DNA of 38,747 bases from DAOTMI01 sp964605545. Its GTDB lineage: Bacteria; Patescibacteriota; Microgenomatia; UBA12405. The stretch's first letter is position 1; every line of letters starts with the position of its first letter. Location: assembly GCA_964605545.1 (NCBI GenBank), contig CAZSCX010000003.1, positions 1-38,747 on the forward strand, read 5' to 3'. Below, in pieces: positions 7,875-16,798 of the stretch. The notes below the pieces were generated by a model. That model had not been told where the DNA came from and searched no databases. It was given only the letters and a program-made list of their open reading frames with translations. The translations under genes were made by a program, and so were the position numbers.

Positions 7875-8801
7875 TTAATCCAGTATAGCAGTTTTTATAA
7901 ATTCTTTAAATTTGGTGTAATCTTTGTCTGTTGGGATAAAGGCCCACTGTTTTTCGGTTGTGTGGTTGGGATAGTAGATAACACCGTCTTTTGAGGTTTC
8001 ACCAATAGGTAACTCAATCTTATTTAAGCTTAATTTCATAATATCTTTTTTGAGTTTTAAACTTAAATTAACAATATCGTTATAGGAAAGATTTGTTTTC
8101 AGGTTGTTGCGATAAAAATTATTAAGTTTAGGAAAGTATTTATAATTAAACATTTTTTGGAAGATTGCTTCAATTAAAATTTGTTGTCTTTGGATCCTAG
8201 CTAAATCGGTTCCACCAGTAGCGGCGGTTTCACCACCATGACGAGAACGAACAAATTCTGTTACATTTGACTGGTCAAGGTGAACCAAGCCAGAACTAAA
8301 TTCGACAGTTTTATAGATAGAAACCGAGGGAATAGGGTTTTTAATATATTCAGGATTGGGATATTTTTCATCCCTAAATCCTTGCTCAAGAATAATATCG
8401 ACGCCATCAATTAAATTAACCAGATCAATAAGATTTTGAGTAGTAAAAACTAATGTTTTGTCTATATTTTGACCGATAAGATCAGAAAATTTATTTTGAA
8501 TAGTATCAAAATTATCTATATATTTGGGATATATTTGATTAATTTTACTTTTCTCTTGATAAAACCAGAGGTCACGAGGCAGTGAAATTAAATTAATTTT
8601 GTTATTATGAAAATTAATCGAAGAAAAAATTATTGTGTCGGTAGTTTCTGTTTTTTCTAAACTATCATTACGAGGATCAAGACCCAAAATAAGGATGTTG
8701 TAATTGTCTTTCTTATTTAAAGGATTATTCTTGTTGGTGAAATACAAAAGTGAAACAAAGACACAGATAATCAAAATAATTATTTTTAAAAATTTTTTCA
8801 T
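7875..8801 (-). CDS. LytR-CpsA-Psr (LCP) family glycopolymer phosphotransferase
   Basis: 308 residues with an N-terminal transmembrane anchor (about 5-21) and one extracytoplasmic LCP domain. Conserved features are LGLDPR (39-44), D55 in DTIIF, SLPRDL (73-78), RSRHGG (185-190) and GTDLARIQRQQ (197-207); these arginines and aspartates bind the pyrophosphate of a polyprenyl-linked substrate. LCP enzymes transfer glycopolymers from the lipid carrier to peptidoglycan or proteins. The ATG overlaps the prfB stop by 4 nt. Together with the glycosyltransferases and sortase in the window it points to a decorated cell wall. Confidence 0.92.
   Translation of the reverse strand: MKKFLKIIILIICVFVSLLYFTNKNNPLNKKDNYNILILGLDPRNDSLEKTETTDTIIFSSINFHNNKINLISLPRDLWFYQEKSKINQIYPKYIDNFDTIQNKFSDLIGQNIDKTLVFTTQNLIDLVNLIDGVDIILEQGFRDEKYPNPEYIKNPIPSVSIYKTVEFSSGLVHLDQSNVTEFVRSRHGGETAATGGTDLARIQRQQILIEAIFQKMFNYKYFPKLNNFYRNNLKTNLSYNDIVNLSLKLKKDIMKLSLNKIELPIGETSKDGVIYYPNHTTEKQWAFIPTDKDYTKFKEFIKTAILD
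7882..7890 (-). promoter_or_regulatory. Extended -10 promoter upstream of the 7873 gene
   Basis: TGC TATACT, identical to the box before the GT2 operon at 3995-4003, with eight bases to the ATG at 7873. It lies within the last codons of the LCP gene. Confidence 0.5.
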
Positions 8802-9811
8802 AAAAGTTTTAGTTCTGCTTCAATAAATAAATCAAGGTCTCCATCTAAAACGGCTGTTGTATCGGATGTTTCTACTTTTGTACGTAAATCCTTGACCATT
8901 TTATAAGGATGAAGAACATAGGATCGAATTTGATGACCCCAGGCGGCAATGACATTGTCACCTTTTATATCATGTTTTTCCGAAGCTTGTTTTTCTTGTT
9001 CTATGGCCCAAAGTTTTCCTTCAAGCATTTCTAGACATAGTGCACGATTTTGGTCTTGGCTTCTTTGTGATTGACATGAAACACTTATTCCGGTTGGTTT
9101 GTGTACTATACGAACAGCAGTAGAGACTTTATTGACGTTTTGACCACCATGGCCACCGGCACGATAAGCAGCAAATTCAATATCGGCAGGGTTGATAGTA
9201 ATATCTTTTGAATTATCAATAACCGGTAGTACTTCAGCTTTGGCGAAAGAAGTTTGACGTAATTGATCGGCATTAAAAGGAGAAAGACGAACTAAACGAT
9301 GTACACCACTCTCCCCTTTTAGATAACCATAAGCATAAGGGGCAGTAACTTTAATATCGCATGATTTGATACCGGCTTCGTCGCCGGCTATTAAGTCTAA
9401 AACCTCATATTTCCAGTTTTTCCGTTCAAAATAACGAATATACATACGTTGAAGCATACTAGCCCAATCCATAGCTTCAGTTCCACCTTGGCCGGCGTGA
9501 ATAGAAATTAGGGCATTGTTGGCATCATATTTACCAGAAAGATAGGTTTCCAACTCTAATTTGTCTAATTTTTTATTTATCTCTTCGATATCTTTCGGGG
9601 TGGCAATAGAAAGATATTCTATTTCTGTTTCCAGCTCATCAACCGAGGATATTATTTTTTGTAAATTACTAATTTGTTGAAGAATATTTTGGGCGTTATT
9701 TTGATCTTTCCATAAATCAGGATCTTCCGATTGTTTTTTTAGATCTGACAATAGACTGCGTTTTTGGTCGATTTCTAATTTATTCTTGAGTAATTCTAGT
9801 TTCGATTTCAT
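8798..9811 (-). CDS. prfB: Peptide chain release factor 2
   Basis: 337-residue class I release factor. The catalytic GGQ is in GGHGGQNVN and the RF2-type stop-recognition tripeptide is SPF (in RLSPFNADQ), so it should read UGA and UAA. ATG 9811 is preferred over an in-frame TTG at 9829. The N-terminus is about 20 residues shorter than in E. coli RF2, and the CTTTGA programmed-frameshift site common in prfB was not found upstream. The start is nested 32 nt inside the preceding gene, so translation is probably coupled. The gene itself ends in TGA, its own substrate. Confidence 0.95.
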   Translation of the reverse strand: MKSKLELLKNKLEIDQKRSLLSDLKKQSEDPDLWKDQNNAQNILQQISNLQKIISSVDELETEIEYLSIATPKDIEEINKKLDKLELETYLSGKYDANNALISIHAGQGGTEAMDWASMLQRMYIRYFERKNWKYEVLDLIAGDEAGIKSCDIKVTAPYAYGYLKGESGVHRLVRLSPFNADQLRQTSFAKAEVLPVIDNSKDITINPADIEFAAYRAGGHGGQNVNKVSTAVRIVHKPTGISVSCQSQRSQDQNRALCLEMLEGKLWAIEQEKQASEKHDIKGDNVIAAWGHQIRSYVLHPYKMVKDLRTKVETSDTTAVLDGDLDLFIEAELKLL

Positions 9812-10109
9812 TGGCAATTTTTTTAGCAAAGGATTTGCGAATTTCTTTGATTTGATAATTAAGATAATTTAAACCTTGAGCTTGGATATAATACATTCTT
9901 TGGCCGATATTTTCAATATTACTGCGGGTTGAAGGGGAAAGTTTTTCATATAATGGAGACAGCTGAAAAGAATAATTAATTTTAATTGTTTGTTTTTGAC
10001 CAACAATTGTAGAAATATAATTAATAATTCCAATGACAACAAAAAGAAAAATTATTAGACGTATTAGTACTTTTGGAGTAAATCTAAACTTATGGTGTTT
10101 TTTAACCAC
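9780..10109 (-). CDS. Small single-pass membrane protein of unknown function
   Basis: 109 residues: a basic N-terminus (VKKHHKFRFTPK), one transmembrane helix (about 15-35) and a charged, helix-prone extracytoplasmic region ending in a K/E-rich segment. No family recognised. The GTG start is supported by an extended -10 box five bases upstream. The 3' end overlaps prfB by 32 nt in another frame, so its last residues are constrained by the RF2 N-terminus. Coding is supported by the membrane profile and operon position. Confidence 0.65.
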   Translation of the reverse strand: MVKKHHKFRFTPKVLIRLIIFLFVVIGIINYISTIVGQKQTIKINYSFQLSPLYEKLSPSTRSNIENIGQRMYYIQAQGLNYLNYQIKEIRKSFAKKIANEIETRITQE

Positions 10110-10112
10110 AAT

Positions 10113-10490
10113 TTATTTTAGCATTTCTTTTATCTTATCGATGATTGGTTGATCTCCGAGAATGCATTTTTTTTCTATCGGTAAATAAGCAAGAGGTACT
10201 CCGATATTGCCATTAGTATCAACAATATCTGGACAAATACGTGATAAATCAACCATTTCTTTTTGATTTTCAGAATTATGGTAAACCTCTTTACTGTTGA
10301 TTTGTATTTTTTTATCTATTTCGTTTGTAGATATATAATCAAGAACAATATGGCAATGAGGACACTCTGACCCGTAATAAAGAATCATTTGAGCGTTAAG
10401 TGTATTGTTAATTTTTGGAGGTCGAGTAAGAAGAAAAAATAAACCCACAATACTTATAACGACAAGAATAATTGTTAATATTTTTTTCAT
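10113..10490 (-). CDS. Membrane-anchored thioredoxin-like protein (CPHC)
   Basis: 125 residues: N-terminal membrane anchor (about 4-22) followed by a compact glutaredoxin/thioredoxin-like domain. The redox motif is YYGSECPHCHIV, with CPHC near residues 43-46; two more cysteines (RICPD and KKCIL) lie downstream, and GVPLAYLP looks like the cis-proline loop (VP). It probably exchanges disulfides on the outer face of the membrane. It overlaps the PPIase gene stop by one base (TAATG), which suggests joint expression of two extracytoplasmic folding helpers. Confidence 0.82.
   Translation of the reverse strand: MKKILTIILVVISIVGLFFLLTRPPKINNTLNAQMILYYGSECPHCHIVLDYISTNEIDKKIQINSKEVYHNSENQKEMVDLSRICPDIVDTNGNIGVPLAYLPIEKKCILGDQPIIDKIKEMLK
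10115..10123 (-). promoter_or_regulatory. Extended -10 promoter, leaderless GTG start at 10109
   Basis: TGC TAAAAT then five bases to GTG. The box is made of the last two sense codons and stop of the upstream thioredoxin-like gene (CTA AAA TAA). The same sequence and spacing recur before serS. Confidence 0.5.
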
Positions 10491-11149
10491 TATATTTCAG
10501 TAATTTTTATAATTTTATCACCAATAGCAATTTTATCGGCAATTTCCATGCCTGAAACAACTTCACCAAAATTGGTGTATTGGGAAGTTAATTGAGAACA
10601 GGTTTCGGTAGCAAGGCAAATAAAGAATTGTGAATCATTATTTATTTTAATATCACCACCACGAGCAACGCCAACCGAACCTCTACTAAAAGGAACATCG
10701 TTTATTTCAGAGGCAATTTGACCACCACCAGTACCATCTCCTTTTGGGTCACCACCTTGAACGACAAAACCAGGAACAACTCGATGAAATATTAAATTAT
10801 CAAAATATTTGTTTTGAATTTTTGAAATAAAATTATTAACAAAATTTGGAGCATATTGCTGGTAAAGCTTAATAACAATATCGCCATATTGAGTGGTTAT
10901 TTTGATCATAGAAATATTATTTGATGGTTGTTGTGGACTTTGTTTTTGATCAACAACATTAATTTTTAATGACGAGGTCGGAGTCGGAGTTTCATTGATT
11001 TTGTTACGATTAACAATATCTATTTCTTCAGCAATGTTTTGTATTACTCTATCTGTAGGGATAGGTTTTTCTAAATCAATACCAACATCTTTCTGACTAC
11101 AACCAAAAAGAAAAAATGAAAAAAAAAGTAAGAGAAACATTTTTTTCAT
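10490..11149 (-). CDS. Cyclophilin-type peptidyl-prolyl isomerase lipoprotein
   Basis: 219 residues. Signal peptide with lipobox LFGC (lipidated Cys at 17), a Thr/Pro-rich linker to about residue 75, then a cyclophilin domain: TTQYGDIVIKLY, the FHRVVPGFVVQGGDPKGDGTGGG signature region, SQFFICLA and TNFGEVVSGM. The catalytic arginine of FHR is present. It should catalyse prolyl isomerisation in exported proteins at the membrane surface. It is the first gene of the minus-strand run to 4672 and is expressed from an extended -10 box 6 nt before the ATG, divergent from typA. Confidence 0.92.
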   Translation of the reverse strand: MKKMFLLLFFSFFLFGCSQKDVGIDLEKPIPTDRVIQNIAEEIDIVNRNKINETPTPTSSLKINVVDQKQSPQQPSNNISMIKITTQYGDIVIKLYQQYAPNFVNNFISKIQNKYFDNLIFHRVVPGFVVQGGDPKGDGTGGGQIASEINDVPFSRGSVGVARGGDIKINNDSQFFICLATETCSQLTSQYTNFGEVVSGMEIADKIAIGDKIIKITEI

Positions 11150-11155
11150 AGGATT

Positions 11156-11164
11156 ATTGTATCA
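11156..11164 (-). promoter_or_regulatory. Extended -10 promoter, leaderless PPIase
   Basis: TGA TACAAT with six bases to the ATG at 11149. It forms one half of a compact divergent promoter pair with the typA box. Confidence 0.6.
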
Positions 11165-11184
11165 GATATTTATTGCTAAAATTG

Positions 11185-11193
11185 TGATAGAAT
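11185..11193 (+). promoter_or_regulatory. Extended -10 promoter, leaderless typA
   Basis: TGA TAGAAT with six bases to the ATG at 11200. The whole typA/PPIase intergenic region is 50 bp and holds both boxes, leaving no room for conventional leaders. Confidence 0.6.
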
Positions 11194-11199
11194 ACTCGG

Positions 11200-13023
11200 A
11201 TGCAAAGTTACAAAGATATCAGAAATATAGCCGTAATTGCTCATGTTGACCATGGCAAAACTACTTTGGTGGATGCGATGCTAAAACAAACCCATACTTT
11301 CAGAGACAATCAAGAAGAAATGAATCAGGAAAGAATTATGGATAGTAATGATTTGGAAAGAGAAAAAGGAATTACTATTTTGTCCAAAAATACTTCGGTT
11401 TTTTATAAAAACGTAAAAATTAATATTATTGATACTCCGGGACACGCTGATTTTGGTGGTGAAGTTGAAAGAGTTATGAATATGGCAGATGGAGCATTAT
11501 TAATAGTAGATGCGGCTGAAGGTCCATTGTCTCAAACAAAATTTGTTTTGAAAAAAGCTTTGGAAGCAAAATTAAAAATTATTTTGATAATAAATAAAAT
11601 CGACAGGAATGACGCTCAAATTAAAAAGGTTATTGAAGACACTGAGAATTTATTTTTACAGACCGTTGACGATCCAGACCTTTTAGATTTTCCGATTATT
11701 TATGCAATCGGACGAGATGGCAGAGCAGGAAAAGATAAAGAAAACCTGCCAAATAATATTTTTGATTTATTGGATGAAATTATTGAAATTGTACCCAGTG
11801 GAAAAGTTGATATTGAAAAACCATTCAAATTGTTAATATCTAGTTTTGAAAAAAATGAATATTTAGGTAAATTGGCTATGGGAAGAATTAATTCCGGCAA
11901 AATTAAAAAGGGAGATTTTGTATCCTTGTTAACACCAGAAAGTAAACTTATAGGAAATTTCAAAATAGAGAAAATGTATATAAACGAGGGAATGGAAAAA
12001 AAGGAAGCGACGGAAGCTGAAAGTGGAGAGATTATTTATATTTCTGGAATAAAAGAATTAGAAATAGGTGAAACATTAAGTGATGTAAATCATCAGGTTG
12101 CATTGCCAACTATTTCTATTACTCAGCCAACTCTGAAAGCATCATTTGGTCCAAATACTGGTGTTTTTGCAAGGGAAGAGAGTAAATTTTTGACTTCTCG
12201 TGAATTAAAAGAAAGATTGCACGAGGAAGTAGAGACTAATTTAGGACTAAGATTGGAAACCGACACTAGTGATTCTATTAGAATGATTGTTTCAGGGCGA
12301 GGTGAATTGCATTTAGCTATTTTGATTGAAAAATTGCGTCGAGAGGGTTTTGCCATGGAGGTAGGTAAACCAGAAGTTATTTTAAAAACAATTGATGGAG
12401 TAATTTGTGAACCATTTTCAGAATTAGTCATTTTAGTACCTAAAGAATATACGGGCGCAGTTACGTCAGAAATTGGGAAAAGGAAAGGAAAGATGATAGA
12501 TATGCAAACTGACGAAAATGAAAATGTAAAATTGATATATAAAATTAGTGAAAGAAATGCTTTGGGATTGAGAAGTACTTTAATGACACAAACTAGGGGT
12601 ATGGCTCAAATTTCGAGTTTATTTTTAGATTATGAACCTAAAACTGATACCGATAAACAAGGAAGAAATGGTGTTTTAATTGCTGATAAATCAGGAAAAG
12701 CTTTATCTTTTGGTCTAGATATCGCCCAAAAAAGAGGAATTACTTTTGTCTCTCCCAACGAAAATGTTTATGAGGGTCAAATTGTCGGTTTTAGACCGGT
12801 AGAGGGAGATTTAGAAATCAATGTTTGTAAAGGAAAGCAATTAACAAATATGAGGTCGGCAGGAAATGACGATAATATTATTTTGACTCCGGCAACAAAA
12901 TATTCACTGGAAGAATGTTTGGATTTTATTGAAAAAGATGAATTAATTGATGTAACGCCAAAGAATATAAGATTAAGAAAAAAACTTTTGACTAAAGTTG
13001 ATAGGGTGAGAGCAAGCCGATAA
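11200..13023 (+). CDS. typA: Translational GTPase TypA/BipA
   Basis: 607 residues, normal for the family. G1 AHVDHGKTT at 14-22, effector region REKGITI near 54-60, G3 DTPGHADF at 78-85 and G4 NKID at 132-135. These are followed by domain II, the EF-G-like domain III and V regions (SGRGELHLAILIEKLRREGFAMEVGKPEV) and the TypA-specific C-terminal domain (GRNGVLIADKSGKALSFGLD). TypA is a ribosome-binding GTPase linked to 50S assembly and stress growth. It is a single gene on the plus strand, followed directly by a convergent gene whose stop codon abuts its own. Confidence 0.96.
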   Translation: MQSYKDIRNIAVIAHVDHGKTTLVDAMLKQTHTFRDNQEEMNQERIMDSNDLEREKGITILSKNTSVFYKNVKINIIDTPGHADFGGEVERVMNMADGALLIVDAAEGPLSQTKFVLKKALEAKLKIILIINKIDRNDAQIKKVIEDTENLFLQTVDDPDLLDFPIIYAIGRDGRAGKDKENLPNNIFDLLDEIIEIVPSGKVDIEKPFKLLISSFEKNEYLGKLAMGRINSGKIKKGDFVSLLTPESKLIGNFKIEKMYINEGMEKKEATEAESGEIIYISGIKELEIGETLSDVNHQVALPTISITQPTLKASFGPNTGVFAREESKFLTSRELKERLHEEVETNLGLRLETDTSDSIRMIVSGRGELHLAILIEKLRREGFAMEVGKPEVILKTIDGVICEPFSELVILVPKEYTGAVTSEIGKRKGKMIDMQTDENENVKLIYKISERNALGLRSTLMTQTRGMAQISSLFLDYEPKTDTDKQGRNGVLIADKSGKALSFGLDIAQKRGITFVSPNENVYEGQIVGFRPVEGDLEINVCKGKQLTNMRSAGNDDNIILTPATKYSLEECLDFIEKDELIDVTPKNIRLRKKLLTKVDRVRASR

Positions 13024-13239
13024 TTATTTTATTTTTAAGTATGGGGCTATATATGGGTAAAGTGGAGTCCGGGAAATAAAATAGATTATTAAATAGATTA
13101 GAAATGAAGTTGTAAAAATAACACCTAAAGAATAGAACATCCCACCCATAAAACTTAAATAAATTCTTCTGCCGAGTTTTGGAGTAGAAGTATTTTTTAT
13201 AAGCAAATCTAATTTTCGATTTAATTCTTCATCAATCAT
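13024..13239 (-). CDS. Small DUF5665-like membrane protein
   Basis: 71 residues: an acidic/basic amphipathic start (MIDEELNRKLDLLIKNTST), then a hydrophobic region of one to two transmembrane segments (about 28-55) and a short tail. The KLDLLIKNTSTPK...G...G motif pattern resembles DUF5665 proteins common in Patescibacteria; the function is unknown. It is the last gene of the minus-strand block starting at greA and lies 3 nt after the DHH gene. Its TAA directly abuts the typA TAA on the opposite strand. Confidence 0.7.
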   Translation of the reverse strand: MIDEELNRKLDLLIKNTSTPKLGRRIYLSFMGGMFYSLGVIFTTSFLIYLIIYFISRTPLYPYIAPYLKIK

Positions 13240-13242
13240 TAC

Positions 13243-14223
13243 TTAAAGTTTATAGATTTCCTTTAATTTGTCCAGTAAAAGTTTTTTGGCAGATTCAAAA
13301 GACATTTTTAGATTGGCGCCAGAAGCTGCCTTGTGACCACCGCCACCGAGAGCCTTGGCAATAAGACTTACATCCCAAGTTTCCGGATTGCGGGTACGAA
13401 AGCCAAGTTTAATATTATTCGGTTGATATTCAAAAAAATTTATACCTATATTCCAGCCAATTACTGATTTTAAAATACTGTTTATATCTGTATTATCACT
13501 GATATTTTTGGAAAAATTATTATTTTTTATAATATCGTAAGGAACAAAAGAAATTGCGATTTGATTATTAAATACAGTTTCAATACTAGATAAAGCAATA
13601 GCCATGAATTTAATATTTTGAGGGGTATTGCTATTTTCCATATCAAAAATATATCGATTAAAATGAGGGCAAATCTTGGTTAAACGAGCTACTATTCGAA
13701 AAGTTTTATATGTAGTATTTTGATATTTAAACATACTATCTTCGTAAATACCGGCAATTAGATTTGCAGCAATATCGGGAGTGATATCGGCTTGCCAAGA
13801 ATGAAGTAGATCATAGAGAATCTGACAGGTAGCTGGTGAATTCTTTTTGATGTAATTGATGTCACCAAATTTAACATTAGTAGCATGATGATCAATATTA
13901 ATTATTTTCAGATGTTTTGGAGGTACAAATGACTTTATTTTACTGACCTGATCAAAACGATTAATATCAAGAGTAATAAATAAATCAAATCTGTTTAAAT
14001 CGATGTCGAAAATATTTTTTTCTATGACTTGATCAATACCTGGAAGAGTTTTATAGTTTTGGGCGATCTTGTCGTCGCCACTGATAAGAGTAACGTTTTT
14101 GCCGATTTGTAGGAGATATAGATACATGGCTAAATTACTACCAACACTATCACCATCGTGTGATTGGTGAAAGATCAGTAAAATATTTTGGGCCTGGTTG
14201 ATTGCATTTTTTATATTATTCAT
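13243..14223 (-). CDS. DHH/DHHA1 phosphoesterase, NrnA-like
   Basis: 326 residues from ATG 14223 (an upstream in-frame extension lies inside secA and is not protein-like). Motifs: SHDGDSVGSN (21-30) for metal binding, LDINRFD, the DHH signature IDHHATN, and a C-terminal DHHA1 domain with GGGGHKAASG. Members are Mn-dependent nucleases that degrade short RNA oligonucleotides, c-di-AMP products or pAp. The start overlaps the secA stop by 8 nt. The precise substrate cannot be chosen between NrnA-type and GdpP-type reactions, but the lack of membrane and GGDEF domains favours NrnA. Confidence 0.9.
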   Translation of the reverse strand: MNNIKNAINQAQNILLIFHQSHDGDSVGSNLAMYLYLLQIGKNVTLISGDDKIAQNYKTLPGIDQVIEKNIFDIDLNRFDLFITLDINRFDQVSKIKSFVPPKHLKIINIDHHATNVKFGDINYIKKNSPATCQILYDLLHSWQADITPDIAANLIAGIYEDSMFKYQNTTYKTFRIVARLTKICPHFNRYIFDMENSNTPQNIKFMAIALSSIETVFNNQIAISFVPYDIIKNNNFSKNISDNTDINSILKSVIGWNIGINFFEYQPNNIKLGFRTRNPETWDVSLIAKALGGGGHKAASGANLKMSFESAKKLLLDKLKEIYKL

Positions 14224-16783
14224 ATTTGGGATAGCAACATTTTTTATATTTTTTACCACTACCACAGGGACATGGAGCATTGCGAGGAACGCTTGATTTG
14301 GTAGTAGTTTGTTGTGATGGTTTTTGATCTTTTTGATCAGAAGAATCTGGCTGTGAAGCATGAGTTTCAGTGATATTTTTCGGAACATTAATCGGAGAAG
14401 CAACTGGTTCAAGACGGAATAATTTTCTGGCTAAATTGTATTCAAATTTTGCTAATAATTCTTGGAACATATCGTAGCCTTCTTTGCGATATTCGATTAA
14501 AGGATCTTTTTGAGCATAGCCACGTAATCTGACACCGTCTCGTAAATCATCGAGAGCAGTAAGGTGCTCGACCCAGAGCGGATCAAGGGTAGAAATTACG
14601 GCATACACAAGAATTGAATTGGCAATTTCTTGACCAAAATAATCAACTCGCTTATCCCATTCATTTTCTAAAAGACTTAGCATTTTATCGAATGTAATTT
14701 TTTTTCTTTCGTTTTCTGGTAAAGGAAGAATTTCATAAAATTCATTGATATTGCCGCTGGCAGTAATATTATTGATTTGATTATTGAGATATTTAAATAT
14801 TTCGTCTTTTGATGGATTTTGAAGAGTACTATCACGAAGACGGTATATGATTTGACGTTGTTTATTAATAACATCATCGTATTCAACTAAATTTTTACGA
14901 ACATCAAAATTGTAACCTTCAACTTTAACTTGAATCTGTTCGATAACCTTGGAAACCAATGGATGAGTTAATGCCTCATTTTCTGGCATATTAAACCTGG
15001 TCATCAGAGATGCAATTTTTTCTCCACCAAAAATTCTCATTAAATCATCATCAAGAGCAACATAAAATTGAGAATAACCAGGATCGCCTTGACGTCCAGC
15101 TCGACCGCGAAGCTGATTATCAATACGTCTAGATTCATGCCTCTCGGTACCTATTACGTAGAGACCGCCTAATTTGATAACTTCATCGTGTTCTTTTTGC
15201 CAAGTTTTTAGATCAACATTTTCTTTAGGACCTCCTAAAATAATATCGACACCACGACCAGCCATATTGGTTGCAACTGTTACAGATCCTTTTTTGCCGG
15301 CTTTTGATATTATTTCTGCTTCGGAACGATGATTTTTGGCATTTAGGACTTGATGAGGAATACCTTGTTTTTGAAGAAGAGATGAAATAATGCCATTTTT
15401 TTCGATGGACGTAGTACCAATCAAAACAGGTTGACCTTTTTGATGTAATTCTTTGACTTTGGCGGCAACAGCGGTGTATTTGGCTCTTTGAGATTTAAAA
15501 ATTAAATCTTGGCTGTCTTTTCGGCATATAGTTTTATTAGTGGGAATGACCACAACATTGAGATTGTATATTTTTTTAAATTCTTCAGATTCGGTGGCGG
15601 CGGTACCAGTCATACCGGCAAGTTTTTCGTAAAGTCGGAAATAATTCTGAAAAGTAATTGTGGCCCAAGTTTGGGATTCTTGCTGGACGTGAACATTTTC
15701 CTTGGCTTCGACAGCTTGATGTAAACCGTCAGACCAACGACGACCATTCATTAAACGACCGGTAAATTCGTCAACAATAATTATTTCTCCATCCTTGATA
15801 ACGTAATCACGATCTTTGTGAAATAGGGCTTGGGCTTTTATAGCGTTCTCTATATAGTGAATAGTTTCAAAAGATTCTTCATAAAGATTTTTTACATTTA
15901 ATATATTTTCTACTTTTCTAATTCCAAATTCTGAAAGAGTGGCACTTCTAGCTTTTTCGTCAATAACGTAATCTGTTGGCTGTAATTTAGCGGCAATTTT
16001 GGCAAATTGATAATATTTATCGACCGGTTGATTGTTTGGTGAAGAAATGATCAAGGGTGTGCGAGCTTCATCAATTAAAACAAAATCGACCTCATCAACG
16101 ATGGCAAAATAATGATTTGGACGCTGAACCATATCGTTAAAATTTGAAACCATATGATCACGCAAATAATCAAAACCAAATTCGTTATTGGTACCGTAAG
16201 TAATATCGGCAAGATAGGCTTCTTTTCGTGATATTGATCGAAGATGAGTTAAACGAGAATCATATTTTTCACTAGGGTCAGTATATTCTGGATCGTAAAG
16301 AAAAGACTGTTCATGAATAATACCTGCCGTAGAAATATCAAGTAAATGAAGGGCCTTGGGATACCAACCTGTACCAACACGAGTTAGATAGTCATTTGGA
16401 GTGATTATGTGAACACCTTTGCCAGTGAGAGCATTTAAATAAGCAGGAAAGATAACTGAGTGAGTTTTTCCTTCTCCGGTACGTTGTTCGGCGATGTCAC
16501 CATAATGAAGAGTTAAGGCCGACATTAATTGAACATCATAAGCTCTTTCGCCAACTGTTCTTTTAATAGCTTCTCTAGCAACAGCAAAAGCTTCTGGGAG
16601 AATATCATCCAAAGTATTACCTTTTTTGAGTAGATCTTTGAAATATTTTGTTTTATCCTTTAATTTTGAATCATTTAACTTACTAATTTTAGGTTCATAA
16701 GCATTTATTTCATCGACAATTTTTTGATAGGATTTGATACGCTTGGCATTTTCGTCAAATAAATTTTGGAGAACTTTGAACAT
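14216..16783 (-). CDS. secA: Preprotein translocase ATPase SecA
   Basis: 855 residues from ATG 16783. An ATG two codons upstream (16789) lies one base from a TATAAT box and would be outside a leaderless transcript, and MFKVLQNLF matches the usual SecA N-terminus. Walker A is TGEGKT (102-107); VDFVLIDEARTPLIIS is DEAD-motor sequence; ATNMAGRGVDIILGG and GTERHESRRIDNQLRGRAGRQGDPG form the second nucleotide-binding domain. The C-terminus has the zinc-binding SEC-C tail CPCGSGKKYKKCC. SecA drives export through SecYEG, which the many signal-peptide proteins here need. It follows uvrB directly and overlaps the DHH gene by 8 nt. Confidence 0.97.
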   Translation of the reverse strand: MFKVLQNLFDENAKRIKSYQKIVDEINAYEPKISKLNDSKLKDKTKYFKDLLKKGNTLDDILPEAFAVAREAIKRTVGERAYDVQLMSALTLHYGDIAEQRTGEGKTHSVIFPAYLNALTGKGVHIITPNDYLTRVGTGWYPKALHLLDISTAGIIHEQSFLYDPEYTDPSEKYDSRLTHLRSISRKEAYLADITYGTNNEFGFDYLRDHMVSNFNDMVQRPNHYFAIVDEVDFVLIDEARTPLIISSPNNQPVDKYYQFAKIAAKLQPTDYVIDEKARSATLSEFGIRKVENILNVKNLYEESFETIHYIENAIKAQALFHKDRDYVIKDGEIIIVDEFTGRLMNGRRWSDGLHQAVEAKENVHVQQESQTWATITFQNYFRLYEKLAGMTGTAATESEEFKKIYNLNVVVIPTNKTICRKDSQDLIFKSQRAKYTAVAAKVKELHQKGQPVLIGTTSIEKNGIISSLLQKQGIPHQVLNAKNHRSEAEIISKAGKKGSVTVATNMAGRGVDIILGGPKENVDLKTWQKEHDEVIKLGGLYVIGTERHESRRIDNQLRGRAGRQGDPGYSQFYVALDDDLMRIFGGEKIASLMTRFNMPENEALTHPLVSKVIEQIQVKVEGYNFDVRKNLVEYDDVINKQRQIIYRLRDSTLQNPSKDEIFKYLNNQINNITASGNINEFYEILPLPENERKKITFDKMLSLLENEWDKRVDYFGQEIANSILVYAVISTLDPLWVEHLTALDDLRDGVRLRGYAQKDPLIEYRKEGYDMFQELLAKFEYNLARKLFRLEPVASPINVPKNITETHASQPDSSDQKDQKPSQQTTTKSSVPRNAPCPCGSGKKYKKCCYPKYE

Positions 16784-16790
16784 ACCCATT

Positions 16791-16796
16791 ATTATA
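16791..16796 (-). promoter_or_regulatory. -10 box (TATAAT) for leaderless secA
   Basis: Perfect TATAAT hexamer 7 nt before ATG 16783 and just 2 nt beyond the uvrB stop codon. The preceding bases are AGG, so there is no TGn extension. Confidence 0.55.
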
Positions 16797-16798
16797 CC

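Noticed and set aside
8798..9811. UGA recoding as in Gracilibacteria or Absconditabacteria
   Set aside because: An RF2 with SPF motif is present, and greA, prfB, DUF559 and the toxin gene end in TGA at natural protein ends.
12123..12431. Minus-strand open frame of about 100 codons inside typA
   Set aside because: Fully contained in the conserved typA coding region on the other strand, with no start signal or family resemblance.
14224..14412. N-terminal extension of the DHH protein by 63 residues
   Set aside because: The extension is secA coding sequence read in another frame; the DHH fold starts at ATG 14223.
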